A DNA stretch of 64,000 nt from Clusia tigrina (GCA_920105625.2 OV050030.1:238483889-238547888); one strand, 5' to 3'; positions 1 through 13,898 are shown, numbered from the stretch's first letter. Numbers and translations are program-made. Notes: generated from the sequence alone by a model not told the origin.

Positions 1-1176
1 CTTTGATAGGTGTAGGACGTACCGTATAGAAGTTAGGGCCATTTGAAGTTTTATCAGTGTTTGACTTGGGACTTAAGGGTAGCATAGCTTTGAGCGATAG
101 TTTAAATTGACCAGAGGCTAGAGTACTTTATTGTTACAAAATTTCAAGGTTTTATGACGCTCCAGTAAAAAGCTAAAAGCATTTGTATGTTGCAAACTTT
201 GATAAGTGTAGGACGTACCGTATAGTAGTTAGGGCCACTAGACGTTTTATCAGTGTCTGATTTGGGACTCAAGGGTAGCATAGCTTTGAGCGATAGCTTA
301 AATTGGCAAGAGGCTCGAGTACTTTATTGTTACAAAATTTCAAGGTTTTATGACGCTCCAGTAAAAAGTTACAAGCATTTGCATGTTGCAAACTTTGATA
401 GGTGTAGGACGTACCGTATAAAAGTTAGGGCCATTTGAAGTTTTATCAGTGTCTGATTTGGGACTCAAGGGTAGCATAGCTTTGAGCGATAGCTTAAATT
501 GACAAGAGGCTCGAGTACTTTATTGTTACAAAATTGCAAGGTTTTATGACGCTCCAGTAAAAAGTTACAAGCATTTGTATGTTGCAAACTTTGATAGGTG
601 TAGGACGTACCGTACAGAAGTTAGGGCCATTTGAAGTTTTATCAGTGTTTGATTTGGGACTCAAGGGTAGCATAACTTTGAGCGATAGTTTAAATTGACC
701 AGAGGCTAGAGTACTTTATTGTTACAAAATTTCAAGGTTTTATGACGCTCCAGTAAAAAGCTAAAAGCATTTGTATGTTGCAAACTTTGATAAGTGTAGG
801 ACGTACCGTATAGTAGTTAGGGCCACTAGACGTTTTATCAGTGTCTGATTTGGGACTCAAGGGTAGCATAGCTTTGAGCGATAGCTTAAATTGACAAGAG
901 GCTCGAGTACTTTATTGTTACAAAATTTCAAGGTTTTATGACGCTCCAGTAAAAAGTTACAAGCATTTGCATGTTGCAAACTTTGATAGGTGTAGGACGT
1001 ACCGTATAAAAGTTAGGGCCATTTGAAGTTTTATCAGTGTCTGATTTGGGACTCAAGGGTAGCATAGCTTTGAGCGATAGCTTAAATTGACAAGAGGCTC
1101 GAGTACTTTATTGTTACAAAATTGCAAGGTTTTATGACGCTCCAGTAAAAAGTTACAAGCATTTGTATGTTGCAAA
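1..1176. repeat. 3-monomer HOR (588 bp), two copies
   Basis: Bases 1-588 and 589-1176 carry the same ordered trio. Monomer one has 'gaccagaggctagag' and 'agctaaaagc'. Monomer two has 'gataagtg', 'gtatagtag' and 'cactagacg'. Monomer three has 'gtataaaag' and 'gcaagg'. Differences are few, for example 'gtacagaag' and 'cataac' near 610-675, and 'aattggcaag' at about 301-310 against 'aattgacaag' in the second copy. The left end is cut by the window edge, so more copies may lie upstream. Confidence 0.85.
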
Positions 1177-4100
1177 CTTTGATAGGTGTAGGACGTACCG
1201 TACAGAAGTTAGGGCCATTTGAAGTTTTATCAGTGATTGATTTGGGACTCAAGGGTAGCATAGCTTTGAGCGATAGCTTAAATTGACAAGAGGCTCGAGT
1301 ACTTTATTGTTACAAAATTGCAAGGTTTTATGGCGCTCCAGTAAAAAGTTACAAGCATTTGAATGTTGCAAACTTTGATAGGTGTAGGACGTACTGTATA
1401 GAAGTTAGGGCCATTTGTAGTTTTATCAGTGTTTGATTTTGGACTCAAGGGTAGCATCGCTTTGAGCGATAGCTTAAATTGACAAGAGGCTCGAGTACTT
1501 TATTGTTACAAAATTTCAAGGTTTTATGACGCTCCAGTAAAAAGTTACAAGCATTTGCATGTTGCAAACTTTGATAGGTGTAGGACGTACCGTATAGAAG
1601 TTAGGGCCATTTGAAGTTTTATCAGTGTCTGATTTGGGACTCAAGGTAGCATAGCTTTGAGCGATAGCTTAAATTGACAAGAGGCTCGAGTACTTTATTG
1701 TCAGAAAATTTCAAGGTTTTATGACGCTCCAGTAAAAAGTTACAAGCATTTGCATGTTGCAAACTTTGATAGGTGTAGGACGTACCGTATAAAAGTTAGG
1801 GCCATTTGAAGTTTTATCAGTGTCTGATTTGGGACTCAAGGGTAGCATAGCTTTGAGCGATAGCTTAAATTGACAAGAGGCTCGAGTACTTTATTGTTAC
1901 AAAATTGCAAGGTTTTATGACGCTCCAGTAAAAAGTTACAAGCATTTGTATGTTGCAAACTTTGATAGGTGTAGGACGTACCGTACAGAAGTTAGGGCCA
2001 TTTGAAGTTTTATCAGTGTTTGATTTGGGACTCAAGGGTAGCATAGCTTTGAGCGATAGCTTAAATTGACAAGAGGCTCGAGTACTTTATTGTTACAAAA
2101 TTGCAAGGTTTTATGGCGCTCCAGTAAAAAGTTACAAGCATTTGAATGTTGCAAACTTTGATAGGTGTAGGACGTACTGTATAGAAGTTAGGGCCATTTG
2201 TAGTTTTATCAGTGTTTGACTTGGGACTTAAGGGTAGCATAGCTTTGAGCGATAGCTTAAATTGACAAGAGGCTCGAGTACTTTATTGTTACAAAATTTC
2301 AAGGTTTTATTACGCTCCAGTAAAAAGTTAAAAGCATTTGTATGTTGCAAACTTTGATAGGTGTAGGACGTACCGTATAGAAGTTAGGGCCATTAGAAGT
2401 TTTATCAGTGTTTATTTTGGGACTCAAGGGTAGCATAGCTTTGAGCAATAGCTTAAATTGACAAGAGGCTCGAATACTTTATTGTTACAAAAAATCAAGG
2501 TTTTATGACGCTCCAGTAAAAAGTTACAAGCATTTGTATGTTGCAAACTTTGATAGGTGTAGGACGTACCGTACAGAAGTTAGGGCCATTTGAAGTTTTA
2601 TCAGTGATTGATTTGGGACTCAAGGGTAGCATAGCTTTGAGCGATAGCTTAAATTGACAAGAGGCTCGAGTACTTTATTGTTACAAAATTGCAAGGTTTT
2701 ATGGCGCTCCAGTAAAAAGTTACAAGCATTTGAATGTTGCAAACTTTGATAGGTGTAGGACGTACTGTATAGAAGTTAGGGCCATTTGTAGTTTTATCAG
2801 TGTTTGATTTTGGACTCAAGGGTAGCATCGCTTTGAGCGATAGCTTAAATTGACAAGAGGCTCGAGTACTTTATTGTTACAAAATTTCAAGGTTTTATGA
2901 CGCTCCAGTAAAAAGTTACAAGCATTTGCATGTTGCAAACTTTGATAGGTGTAGGACGTACCGTATAGAAGTTAGGGCCATTTGAAGTTTTATCAGTGTC
3001 TGATTTGGGACTCAAGGTAGCATAGCTTTGAGCGATAGCTTAAATTGACAAGAGGCTCGAGTACTTTATTGTTACAAAATTTGAAGGTTTTATGACGCTC
3101 CAGTAAAAAGTTACAAGCATTTGTATGTTGCAAACTTTGATAGGTGTAGGACGTACCGTATAGAAGTTAGGGCCATTTGAAGTTTTATCAGTGTTTGACT
3201 TGGGACTTAAGGGTAGCATAGCTTTGAGCGATAGTTTAAATTGACCAGAGGCTAGAGTACTTTATTGTTACAAAATTTCAAGGTTTTATGACGCTCCAGT
3301 AAAAAGCTAAAAGCATTTGTATGTTGCAAACTTTGATAGGTGTAGGACGTACCGTATAGAAGTTAGGGCCACTAGAAGTTTTATCAGTGTCTGATTTGGG
3401 ACTCAAGGGTAGCATAGCTTTGAGCGATAGCTTAAATTGACAAGAGGCTCGAGTACTTTATTGTTACAAAATTTCAAGGTTTTATGACACTCCAGTAAAA
3501 AGTTACAAGCATTTGCTTGTTGCAAACTTTGATAGGTGTAGGACGTACCGTACAGAAGTTAGGGCCATTTGAAGTTTTATCAGTGTTTGATTTGGGACTC
3601 AAGGGTAGCATAGCTTTGAGCGATAGCTTAAATTGACAAGAGGCTCGAGTACTTTATTGTTACAAAATTGCAAGGTTTTATGGCGCTCCAGTAAAAAGTT
3701 ACAAGCATTTGAATGTTGCAAACTTTGATAGGTGTAGGACGTACTGTATAGAAGTTAGGGCCATTTGTAGTTTTATCAGTGTTTGATTTTGGACTCAAGG
3801 GTAGCATCGCTTTGAGCGATAGCTTAAATTGACAAGAGGCTCGAGTACTTTATTGTTACAAAATTTCAAGCTTTTATGACGCTCCAGTAAAAAGTTACAA
3901 GCATTTGCATGTTGCAAACTTTGATAGGTGTAGGACGTACCGTATAGAAGTTAGGGCCATTTGAAGTTTTATCAGTGTCTGATTTGGGACTCAAGGTAGC
4001 ATAGCTTTGAGCGATAGCTTAAATTGACAAGAGGCTCGAGTACTTTATTGTTAGAAAATTTCAAGGTTTTATGACGCTCCAGTAAAAAGTTACAAGCATT

Positions 4101-4396
4101 TGTATGTTGCAAACTTTGATAGGTGTAGGACGTACCGTATAGAAGTTAGGGCCATTTGAAGTTTTATCAGTGTTTGACTTGGGACTTAAGGGTAGCATAG
4201 CTTTGAGCGATAGCTTAAATTGACAAGAGGCTCGAGTACTTTATTGTTACAAAATTTCAAGGTTTTATGACGCTCCAGTAAAAAGTTACAAGCATTTGCA
4301 TGTTGCAAACTTTGATAGGTGTAGGACGTACCGTATAGAAGTTAGGGCCATTTGAAGTTTTTTCAGTGTTTGATTTGGAACTCAACGGTAGCATTG
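1177..4396. repeat. Three copies of a three-monomer cassette among other monomers
   Basis: A trio occurs at 1177-1763, 2548-3134 and 3527-4113. Its first member has 'ggcgctcc' and 'gaatgttgc', the second has 'tactgtatag', 'tttgtag' and 'catcgc', and the third has a one-base deletion ('ctcaaggtagc'). The deletions near 1645, 3015 and 3993 are the same event inherited by each cassette. Intervening monomers include 'acttgggactta', 'cactagaag' and 'tttattttggg' types. Spacing between cassettes is 1,371 and 979 bp, i.e. 7 and 5 monomers minus one base. Confidence 0.8.
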
Positions 4397-6772
4397 CTTT
4401 GAGCGATAGCTTAAATTGACAAGATTCTCGAGTACTTTATTGTTACAAAATTTCAAGGTTTTATTACGCTCCAGTAAAAAGTTAAAAGCATTTGTATGTT
4501 GCAAACTTTGATAGGTGTAGGACGTACCGTATAGAAGTTAGGGCCATTAGAAGTTTTATCAGTGTTTATTTTGGGACTCAAGGGTAGCATAGCTTTGAGC
4601 AATAGCTTAAATTGACAAGAGGCTCGAATACTTTATTGTTACAAAAAATCAAGGTTTTATGACGCTCCAGTAAAAAGTTAAAAGCATTTGTATGTTGCAA
4701 ACTTTGATAGGTGTAGGACGTACCGTATAGAAGTTAGGGCCACTAGAAGTTTTATCAGTGTCTGATTTGGGACTCAAGGGTAGCATAGCTTTGAGCGATA
4801 GCTTAAATTGACAAGAGGCTCGAGTACTTTATTGTTACAAAATTTGAAGGTTTTATGACGCTCCAGTAAAAAGTTACAAGCATTTGTATGTTGCAAACTT
4901 TGATAGGTGTAGGACGTACCGTATAGAAGCTAGGGCCATTTGAAGTTTTATCAGTGTTTGACTTGGGACTTAAGGGTAGCATAGCTTTGAGCGATAGTTT
5001 AAATTGACCAGAGGCTAGAGTACTTTATTGTTACAAAATTTCAAGGTTTTATGACGCTCCAGTAAAAAGCTAAAAGCATTTGTATGTTGCAAACTTTGAT
5101 AGGTGTAGGACGTACCGTATAGAAGTTAGGGCCACTAGAAGTTTTATCAGTGTCTGATTTGGCACTCAAGGGTAGCATAGCTTTGAGCGATAGCTTAAAT
5201 TGACAAGAGGCTTGAGTACTTTATTGTTACAAAATTTCAAGGTTTTATGACGCTCCAGTAAAAAGTTACAAGCATTTGCTTGTTGCAAACTTTGATAGGT
5301 GTAGGACGTACCGTATAGAAGTTAGGGCTATTTGAAGTTTTATCAGTGTTTGATTTGGGACTCAATGTTAGCATAGCTTTGAGCGATAGCTTAAATTGAC
5401 AAGAGGCTCGAGTACTTTATTGTTACAAAATTGCAAGGTTTTATGACGCTCCAGTAAAAAGTTACAAGCATTTGTATGTTGCAAACTTTGATAGGTAAAG
5501 GGCGTACCGTACAGAAGTTAGGGCCATTTGAAGTTTTATCAGTGTTTGATTTGGGACTCAAGGGTAGCATAGCTTTGAGCGATAGCTTAAATTGACAAGA
5601 TTCTCGAGTACTTTATTGTTACAAAATTTCAAGGTTTTATTACGCTCCAGTAAAAAGTTAAAAGCATTTGTATGTTGCAAACTTTGATAGGTGTAGGACG
5701 TACCGTATAGAAGTTAGGGCCATTAGAAGTTTTATCAGTGTTTATTTTGGGACTCAAGGGTAGCATAGCTTTGAGCAATAGCTTAAATTGACAAGAGGCT
5801 CGAATACTTTATTGTTACAAAAAATCAAGGTTTTATGACGCTCCAGTAAAAAGTTAAAAGCATTTGTATGTTGCAAACTTTGATAGGTGTAGGACGTACC
5901 GTATAGAAGTTAGGGTCACTAGAAGTTTTATCAGTGTCTGATTTGGGACTCAAGGGTAGCATAGCTTTGAGCGATAGCTTAAATTGACAAGAGGCTCGAG
6001 TACTTTATTGTTACAAAATTTGAAGGTTTTATGACGCTCCAGTAAAAAGTTACAAGCATTTGTATGTTGCAAACTTTGATAGGTGTAGGACGTACCGTAT
6101 AGAAGCTAGGGCCATTTGAAGTTTTATCAGTGTTTGACTTGGGACTTAAGGGTAGCATAGCTTTGAGCGATAGTTTAAATTGACCAGAGGCTAGAGTACT
6201 TTATTGTTACAAAATTTCAAGGTTTTATGACGCTCCAGTAAAAAGCTAAAAGCATTTGTATGTTGCAAACTTTGATAGGTGTAGGACGTACCGTATAGAA
6301 GTTAGGGCCACTAGAAGTTTTATCAGTGTCTGATTTGGGACTCAAGGGTAGCATAGCTTTGAGCGATAGCTTAAATTGACAAGAGGCTCGAGTACTTTAT
6401 TGTTACAAAATTTCAAGGTTTTATGACGCTCCAGTAAAAAGTTACAAGCATTTGCTTGTTGCAAACTTTGATAGGTGTAGGACGTACCGTATAGAAGTTA
6501 GGGCTATTTGAAGTTTTATCAGGGTTTGATTTGGGACTCAATGTTAGCATAGCTTTGAGCGATAGCTTAAATTGACAAGAGGCTCGAGTACTTTATTGTT
6601 ACAAAATTGCAAGGTTTTATGACGCTCCAGTAAAAAGTTACAAGCATTTGTATGTTGCAAACTTTGATAGGTAAAGGGCGTACCGTACAGAAGTTAGGGC
6701 CATTTGAAGTTTTATCAGTGTTTGATTTGGGACTCAAGGGTAGCATAGCTTTGAGCGATAGCTTAAATTGAC
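4397..6772. repeat. 6-monomer HOR (1,176 bp), two copies
   Basis: Rare markers recur exactly 1,176 bp apart: 'aagattctcg' at 4421 and 5597, 'gaagctagg' at about 4926 and 6102, and 'ataggtaaagg' at 5491 and 6667. Monomer order is cattagaag/tttatttt, cactagaag, gaagctagg, cactagaag, gggctatttg with 'atgttagc', and gtaaagggcg. Similarity ends near 6773, where the second copy switches to 'aagaggctcg' and then 'ggcgctcc'. Confidence 0.85.
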
Positions 6773-9209
6773 AAGAGGCTCGAGTACTTTATTGTTACAA
6801 AATTGCAAGGTTTTATGGCGCTCCAGTAAAAAGTTACAAGCATTTGAATGTTGCAAACTTTGATAGGTGTAGGACGTACTGTATAGAAGTTAGGGCCATT
6901 TGTAGTTTTATCAGTGTTTGATTTTGGAATCAAGGGTAGCATCGCTTTGAGCGATAGCTTAAATTGACAAGAGACTCGAGTACTTTATTGTTACAAAATT
7001 TCAAGGTTTTATGACGCTCCAGTAAAAAGTTACAAGCATTTGTATGTTGCAAACATTGATAGGTGTAGGACGTACCTGATAGAAGTTAGGGCTATTTGAA
7101 GTTTTATCAGTGTTTGATTTGTGACTCAAGGGTAGCATCGCTTTGAGCGATAGCTTAAATTGACAAGAGGCTCGAGTACTTTATTGTTACAAAATTTCAA
7201 GGTTTTATTACGCTCCAGTAAAAAGTTAAAAGCATTTGTATGTTGCAAACTTTGATAGGTGTAGGACGTACCGTATAGAAGTTAGGGCCATTAGAAGTTT
7301 TATCAGTGTTTATTTTGGGACTCAAGGGTAGCATTGCTTTGAGCAATAGCTTAAATTGACAAGAGGCTCGAATACTTTATTGTTACAAAAAATCAAGGTT
7401 TTATGACGCTCCAGTAAAAAGTTAAAAGCATTTGTATGTTGCAAACTTTGATAGGTGTAGGGCGTACCGTATAGAAGTTAGGGCTATTTGAAGTTTTATC
7501 AGTGTTTGATTTGGGACTCAATGTTAGCATAGCTTTGAGCGACAGCTTAAATTGACAAGAGGCTCGAGTACTTTATTGTTACAAAATTGCAAGGTTTTAT
7601 GACGCTCCAGTAAAAAGTTACAAGCATTTGTATGTTGCAAACTTTGATAGGTGTAGGGCGTACCGTACAGAAGTTAGGGCCATTTGAAGTTTTATCAGTG
7701 TTTGATTTGGGACTCAAGGGTAGCATAGCTTTGAGCGATAGCTTAAATTGACAAGAGGCTCGAGTACTTTTTTGTTACAAAATTGCAAGGTTTTATGGCG
7801 CTCCAGTAAAAAGTTACAAGCATTTGAATGTTGCAAACTTTGATAGGTGTAGGACGTACTGTATAGAAGTTAGGGCCATTTGTAGTTTTATCAGTGTTTG
7901 ATTTTGGACTCAAGGGTAGCATCGCTTTGAGCGATAGCTTAAATTGACAAGAGACTCGAGTACTTTATTGTTACAAAATTTCAAGGTTTTATGACGCTCC
8001 AGTAAAAAGTTACAAGCATTTGTATGTTGCAAACATTGATAGGTGTAGGACGTACCTGATAGAAGTTAGGGCCATTTGAAGTTTTATCAGTGTTTGATTT
8101 GTGACTCAAGGGTAGCATAGCTTTGAGCGATAGCTTAAATTGACAAGAGGCTCGAGTACTTTATTGTTACAAAATTGCAAGGTTTTATGACGCTCCAGTA
8201 AAAAGTTACAAGCATTTGTATGTTGCAAACTTTGATATGTGTAGGACGTACCGCATAGAAGTTAGGGCCATTTGAAGTTTTATCAGTGTTTGACTTGGGA
8301 CTTAAGGGTAGCATAGCTTTGAGCGATAGCTTAAATTGACAAGAGGCTCGAGTACTTTATTGTTACAAAATTGCAAGGTTTTATGACGCTCCAGTAAAAA
8401 GTTACAAGCATTTGTATGTTGCAAACTTTGATAGGTGTAGGACGTACCGTACAGAAGTTAGGGCCATTTGAAGTTTTATCGGTGTTTGATTTGGGACTCA
8501 AGGGTAGCATAGCTTTGAGCGATAGCTTAAATTGACAAGAGGCTCGAGTACTTTATTGTTACAAAATTGCAAGGTTTTATGGCGCTCCAGTAAAAAGTTA
8601 CAAGCATTTGAATGTTGCAAACTTTGATAGGTGTAGGACGTACTGTATAGAAGTTAGGGTCATTTGTAGTTTTATCAGTGTTTGACTTTGGACTCAAGGG
8701 TAGCATCGCTTTGAGCGATAGCTTAAATTGACAAGAGACTCGATTACTTTATTGTTACAAAATTTCAAGGTTTTATGATGCTCCAGTAAAAAGTTACAAG
8801 CATTTGTATGTTGCAAACTTTGATAGGTGTAGGACGTACCTGATAGAAGTTAGGGCCATTTGAAGTTTTATCAGTGTTTGATTTGTGACTCAAGGGTAGC
8901 ATAGCTTTGAGCGATAGCATTAATTGACAAGAGGCTCGAGTATTTTATTGTTACAAAATTTCAAGGTTTTATGACGCTCCAGCAAAAAGTTACAAGCATT
9001 TGTATGTTGCAAACTTTGATAGGTGTAGGATGTTCCGTATATTAGTTAGGGCCATTTGTAGTTTTATCAGTGTTTGATTTGGGACTCAAGGGTAGCATAG
9101 CTTTGAGCGATAGCTTAAATTGACAAGAGGCTCGAGTACTTTATTGTTACAAAATTTGAAGGTTTTATGACGCTCCAGTAAAAAGTTACAAGCATTTGTA
9201 TGTTGCAAA
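6773..9209. repeat. Diverged monomers with a 5-monomer (980-bp) spacing
   Basis: The rare pair 'aaacattgat' and 'cgtacctgat' occurs at 7051-7080 and 8031-8060, 980 bp apart. 'cgtacctgat' recurs at 8835, 784 bp on, without the 'aaacattgat' change. The preceding 'ggcgctcc' and 'tactgtatag' monomers repeat with the same spacing (6662/6858, 7642/7838, 8426/8622). This is the last place where the 'gcaagg', 'ggcgctcc' and 'tactgt' alleles occur. From 8818 the array changes to 'tatattag', 'gctagg' and 'gatagttg' classes. Confidence 0.75.
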
Positions 9210-11031
9210 CTTTGATAGGTGTAGGACGTACCATATAGAAGTTAGGGCCATCTGAAGTTTTATCAGTGTCTGATTTGGGACTCAAGGGTAGCATAGCTTT
9301 GAGCGATAGCTTAAATTGACAAGAGGCTCGAGTACTTTATTGTTACAAAATTTCAAGGTTTTATGACGCTCCAGTAAAAAGTTACAAGCATTTGTATGTT
9401 GCAAACTTTGCTAGGTGTAGGACGTACCGTATAGAAGTTAGGGCCATTTGAAGTTTTATCAGTGTTTATTTTGGGACTCAAGGGTAGCATAGCTTTGAGC
9501 AATAGCTTAAATTGACAAGAGGCTCGAATACTTTATTGTTACAAAAAATCAAGGTTTTATGACGCTCCAGTAAAAAGTTACAAGCATTTGTATGTTGCAA
9601 ACCTTGATAGTTGTAGGACGTACCGTATAGAAGTTAGGGCCATTTGAAGTTTTATCAGTGTTTATTTTGGGACTCAAGGGTATCATAGCTTTGAGCAATA
9701 GCTTAAATTGACAAGAGGCTCGAGTACTTTATTGTTACAAAAAATCAAGGTTTTATGACGCTCCAGTAAAAAGTTACAAGCATTTGTATGTTGCAAACTT
9801 TGATAGGTGTAGGACGTACCGTATAGAAGTTAGGGCCATTTGAAGTTTTATCAGTGTTTGATTTGGAACTCAAGGGTAGCATACCTTTGAGCGATAGCTT
9901 AAATTGACAAGAGGCTCGAGTACTTTATTGTTACAAAGTTTCAAGGTCTTATGACGCTCCAGTAAAAAGTTACAAGCATTTGTATGTTGCAAACTTTGAT
10001 AGGTATAGGACGTACCGTATATTAGTTAGGGCCATTTGTAGTTTTATCAGTGTTGGATTTGGGACTCAAGGGTAGCATAGCTTTGAGCGATAGCTTAAAT
10101 TGACAAGAGGCTCGAGTACTTTATTGTTACAAAATTTGAAGGTTTTATGACTCTCCAGTAAAAAGTTACAAGCATTTGTATGTTGCAAACTTTGATAGGT
10201 GTAGGACGTACCGTATAGAAGATAGGGCCATTTGAAGTTTTATCAGTGTCTATTTTGGGACTCAAGGGTAGCATAGCTTTGAGCAATAGCTTAAATTGAC
10301 AAGAGGCTCGAGTACTTTATTGTTACAAAAAATCAAGGTTTTATGACGCTCCAGTAAAAAGTTACAAGCATTTGTATGTTGCAAACTTTGATAGGTGTAG
10401 GACGTACCGTATAGAAGTTAGGGCCATCTGAAGTTTTATCAGTGTCTGATTTGGGACTCAAGGGTAGCATAGCTTTGAGCGATAGCTTAAATTGACAAGA
10501 GGCTCGAGTAATTTATTGTTACAAAATTTCAAGGTTTTATGACGCTCCAGTAAAAAGTTACAAGCATTTGTATGTTGCAAACTTTGCTAGGTGTAGGACG
10601 TACCGTATAGAAGTTAGGGCCATTTGAAGTTTTATCAGTGTTTATTTTGGGACTCAAGGGTAGCATAGCTTTGAGCAATAGCCTTAATTGACAAGAGGCT
10701 CGAATACTTTATTGTTACAAAAAATCAAGGTTTTATGACGCTCCAGTAAAAAGTTACAAGCATTTGTATGTTGCAAACCTTGATAGTTGTAGGACGTACC
10801 GTATAGAAGTTAGGGCCATTTGAAGTTTTATCAGTGTTTATTTTGGGACTCAAGGGTATCATAGCTTTGAGCAATAGCTTAAATTGACAAGAGGCTCGAG
10901 TACTTTATTGTTACAAAAAATCAAGGTTTTATGACGCTCCAGTAAAAAGTTACAAGCATTTGTATGTTGCAAACTTTGATAGGTGTAGGACGTACCGTAT
11001 AGAAGTTAGGGCCATTTGAAGTTTTATCAGT
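9210..11031. repeat. Four-monomer cassette repeated with 6-monomer spacing
   Basis: Monomers at 9210, 9406, 9602 and 9798 match those at 10386, 10582, 10778 and 10974 (offset 1,176 bp). Shared markers are 'catctgaag', 'gctagg', 'aaccttgatagttg' with 'tatcatagc', and 'cataccttt' (9880 and 11056). Between them lie a 'tatattag/gttgg' monomer (9994) and a 'gaagatagg/gtctatttt' monomer (10190). Confidence 0.75.
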
Positions 11032-11365
11032 GTTTGATTTGGAACTCAAGGGTAGCATACCTTTCAGCGATAGCTTAAATTGACAAGAGGCTCGAGTACT
11101 TTATTGTTACAAAGTTTCAAGGTTTTATGACGCTCCAGTAAAAAGTTACAAGCATTTGTATGTTGCAAACTTTGATAGGTGTAGGACGTACCGTATAGAA
11201 GTTAGGGCCATTTGAAGTTTTATCAGTGTTTGACTTGGGACTTAAGGGTAGCATAGCTTTGAGCGATAGCTTAAATTGACAAGAGGCTCGAGTACTTTAT
11301 TGTTACAAAATTTCAAGGTTTTATGACGTTCCAGTAAAAAGTTACAAGCATTTGCATGTTGCAAA

Positions 11366-11547
11366 CTTTGATAGGTATAGAAGTTAGGGCCATTTGAAGT
11401 TTTTTCAGTGTTTGATTTGGAACTCAACGGTAGCATAACTTTGAGCGATAGCTTAAATTGACAAGAGGCTCGAGTACTTTATTGTTACAAAATTTCAAGG
11501 TTTTATGACGCTCCAGTAAAAAGTTACAAGCATTTGCATGTTGCAAA
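11366..11547. repeat. 182-bp chimeric monomer with a 14-bp deletion
   Basis: 'ggt' is followed directly by 'atagaag'; the usual 14 bases between them (gtaggacgtaccgt) are missing. The left part, through the 'aacgg' marker, matches the deleted monomer at 17035. The right part ('cataactttg', then 'gacgctcc' and 'tttgcatg') matches the monomer at 17609. The switch lies between about 11424 and 11435. Confidence 0.85.
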
Positions 11548-13898
11548 CTTTGATAGGTGTAGGACGTACCGTATAGAAGTTAGGGCCATTTGAAGTTTTT
11601 TCAGTGTTTGATTTGGAACTCAACGGTAGCATAGCTTTGAGCGATAGCTTAAATTGACAAGAGGCTCGAGTACTTTATTGTTACAAAATTTCAAGGTTTT
11701 ATTACGCTCCAGTAAAAAGTTAAAAGCATTTGTATGTTGCAAACTTTGATAGGTGTAGGACGTACCGTATAGAAGTTAGGGCCATTAGAAGTTTTATCAG
11801 TGTTTATTTTGGGACTCAAGGGTAGCATAGCTTTGAGCAATAGCTTAAATTGACAAGAGGCTCGAATACTTTATTGTTACAAAAAATCAAGGTTTTATGA
11901 CACTCCAGTAAAAAGTTACAAGCATTTGTATGTTGCAAACCTTGATCGGTGTAGGACGTACCGTATAGAAGTTAGGGCCATTTGAAGTTTTATCAGTGTT
12001 TATTTTGGGACTCAAGGGTAGCATAGCTTTGAGCAATAACTTAAATTGACAAGAGGCTCGAGTACTTTATTGTTACAAAAAATCAAGGTTTTATGACGCT
12101 CCAGTAAAAAGTTACAAGCATTTGTATGTTGCAAACTTTGATAGGTTTAGGACGTACCGTATAGAAGTTAGGGCCATTTGAAGTTTTATCAGTGTTTGAC
12201 TTGGGACTTAAGGGTAGCATAGCATTGAGCGATAGCTTAAATTGACAAGAGGCGCGAGTACTTTATTGTTACAAAATTTCAAGGTTTTATGACGCTCCAG
12301 TAAAAAGTTACAAGCATTTGCATGTTGCAAACTTTGATAGGTGTAGGACGTACCGTATAGAAGTTAGGGCCATTTGAAGTTTTTTCAGTGTTTGATTTGG
12401 AACTCAACGGTAGCATAGCTTTGAGCGATAGCTTAAATTGACAAGAGGCTCGAGTACTTTATTGTTACAAAGTTTCAAGGTTTTATGACGCTCCAGTAAA
12501 AAGTTACAAGCATTTGTATGTTGCAAACTTTGATAGGTGTAGGACGTACCGTATATTAGTTAGGGCCATTTGTAGTTTTATCAGTGTTGGATTTGGGACT
12601 CAAGGGTAGCATAGCTTTGAGCGATAGCTTAAATTGACAAGAGGCTCGAGTACTTTATTGTTACAAAATTTGAAGGTTTTATGACGCTCCAGTAAAAAGT
12701 TACAAGCATTTGTATGTTGCAAACTTTGATAGGTGTTGGACGTACCGTATAGAAGTTAGGGCCATTTGAAGTTTTATCAGTGTCTATTTTGGGACTCAAG
12801 GGTAGCATAGCTTTGAGCAATAGCTTAAATTGACAAGAGGCTCGAGTACTTTATTGTTACAAAAAATCAAGGTTTTATGACGCTCCAGTAAAAAGTTACA
12901 AGCATTTGTATGTTGCAAACTTTGATAGGTGTAGGACGTACCGTATAGAAGTTAGGGCCATTTGAAGTTTTATCAGTATTTGACTTGGGACTTAAGGGTA
13001 GCATAGCTTTGAGCGATAGCTTAAATTGACAAGAGGCTCGAGTACTTTATTGTTACAAAATTTCAGGTTTTATGACGCTCCAGTAAAAAGTTACAAGCAT
13101 TTGCATGTTGCAAACTTTAATAGGTGTAGGACGTACCGTATAGAAGTTAGGGCCATTTGAAGTTTTATCAGTGTCTGGTTTGGGACTCAAGGGTAGCATA
13201 GCTTTGAGCGATAGCTTAAATTGACAAGAGGCTCGAGTACTTTATTGTTACAAAATTTCAAGGTTTTATGACGCTGCAGTAAAAAGTTACAAGCATTTGT
13301 ATGTTGCAAACTTTGATAGGTGTAGGACGTACCGTATAGAAGTTACGGCCATTTGAAGTTTTATCAGTGTTTGATTTGGGACTTAAGGGTAGCATAACTT
13401 TGAGCGATAGCTTAAATTGACAAGAGGCTCGAGTACTTTATTGTTACAAAATTTCAAGGTTTTATGACGCTCCAGTAAAAAGTTACAAGCATTTGCATGT
13501 TGCAAACTTTGATAGGTGTAGGACGTACCGTATAGAAGTTAGGGCCATTTGAAGTTTTTTCAGTGTTTGATTTGGAACTCAACGGTAGCATAGCTTTGAG
13601 CGATAGCTTAAATTGACAAGAGGCTCGAGTACTTTATTGTTACAAAATTTCAAGGTTTTATTACGCTCCAGTAAAAAGTTAAAAGCATTTGTATGTTGCA
13701 AACTTTGATAGGTGTAGGACGTACCGTATAGAAGTTAGGGCCATTAGAAGTTTTATCAGTGTTTATTTTGGGACTCAAGGGTAGCATAGCTTTGAGCAAT
13801 AGCTTAAATTGACAAGAGGCTCGAATACTTTATTGTTACAAAAAATCAAGGTTTTATGACGCTCCAGTAAAAAGTTACAAGCATTTGTATGTTGCAAA

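Noticed and set aside
253..438. 61-codon forward reading frame (also at 36085-36270 and 37653-37838)
   Set aside because: It begins at GTG and is open only because a chance change ('attggcaag' or 'aaatttacaag') removes a stop present in other monomers. There is no Kozak context, splice signal or codon bias.
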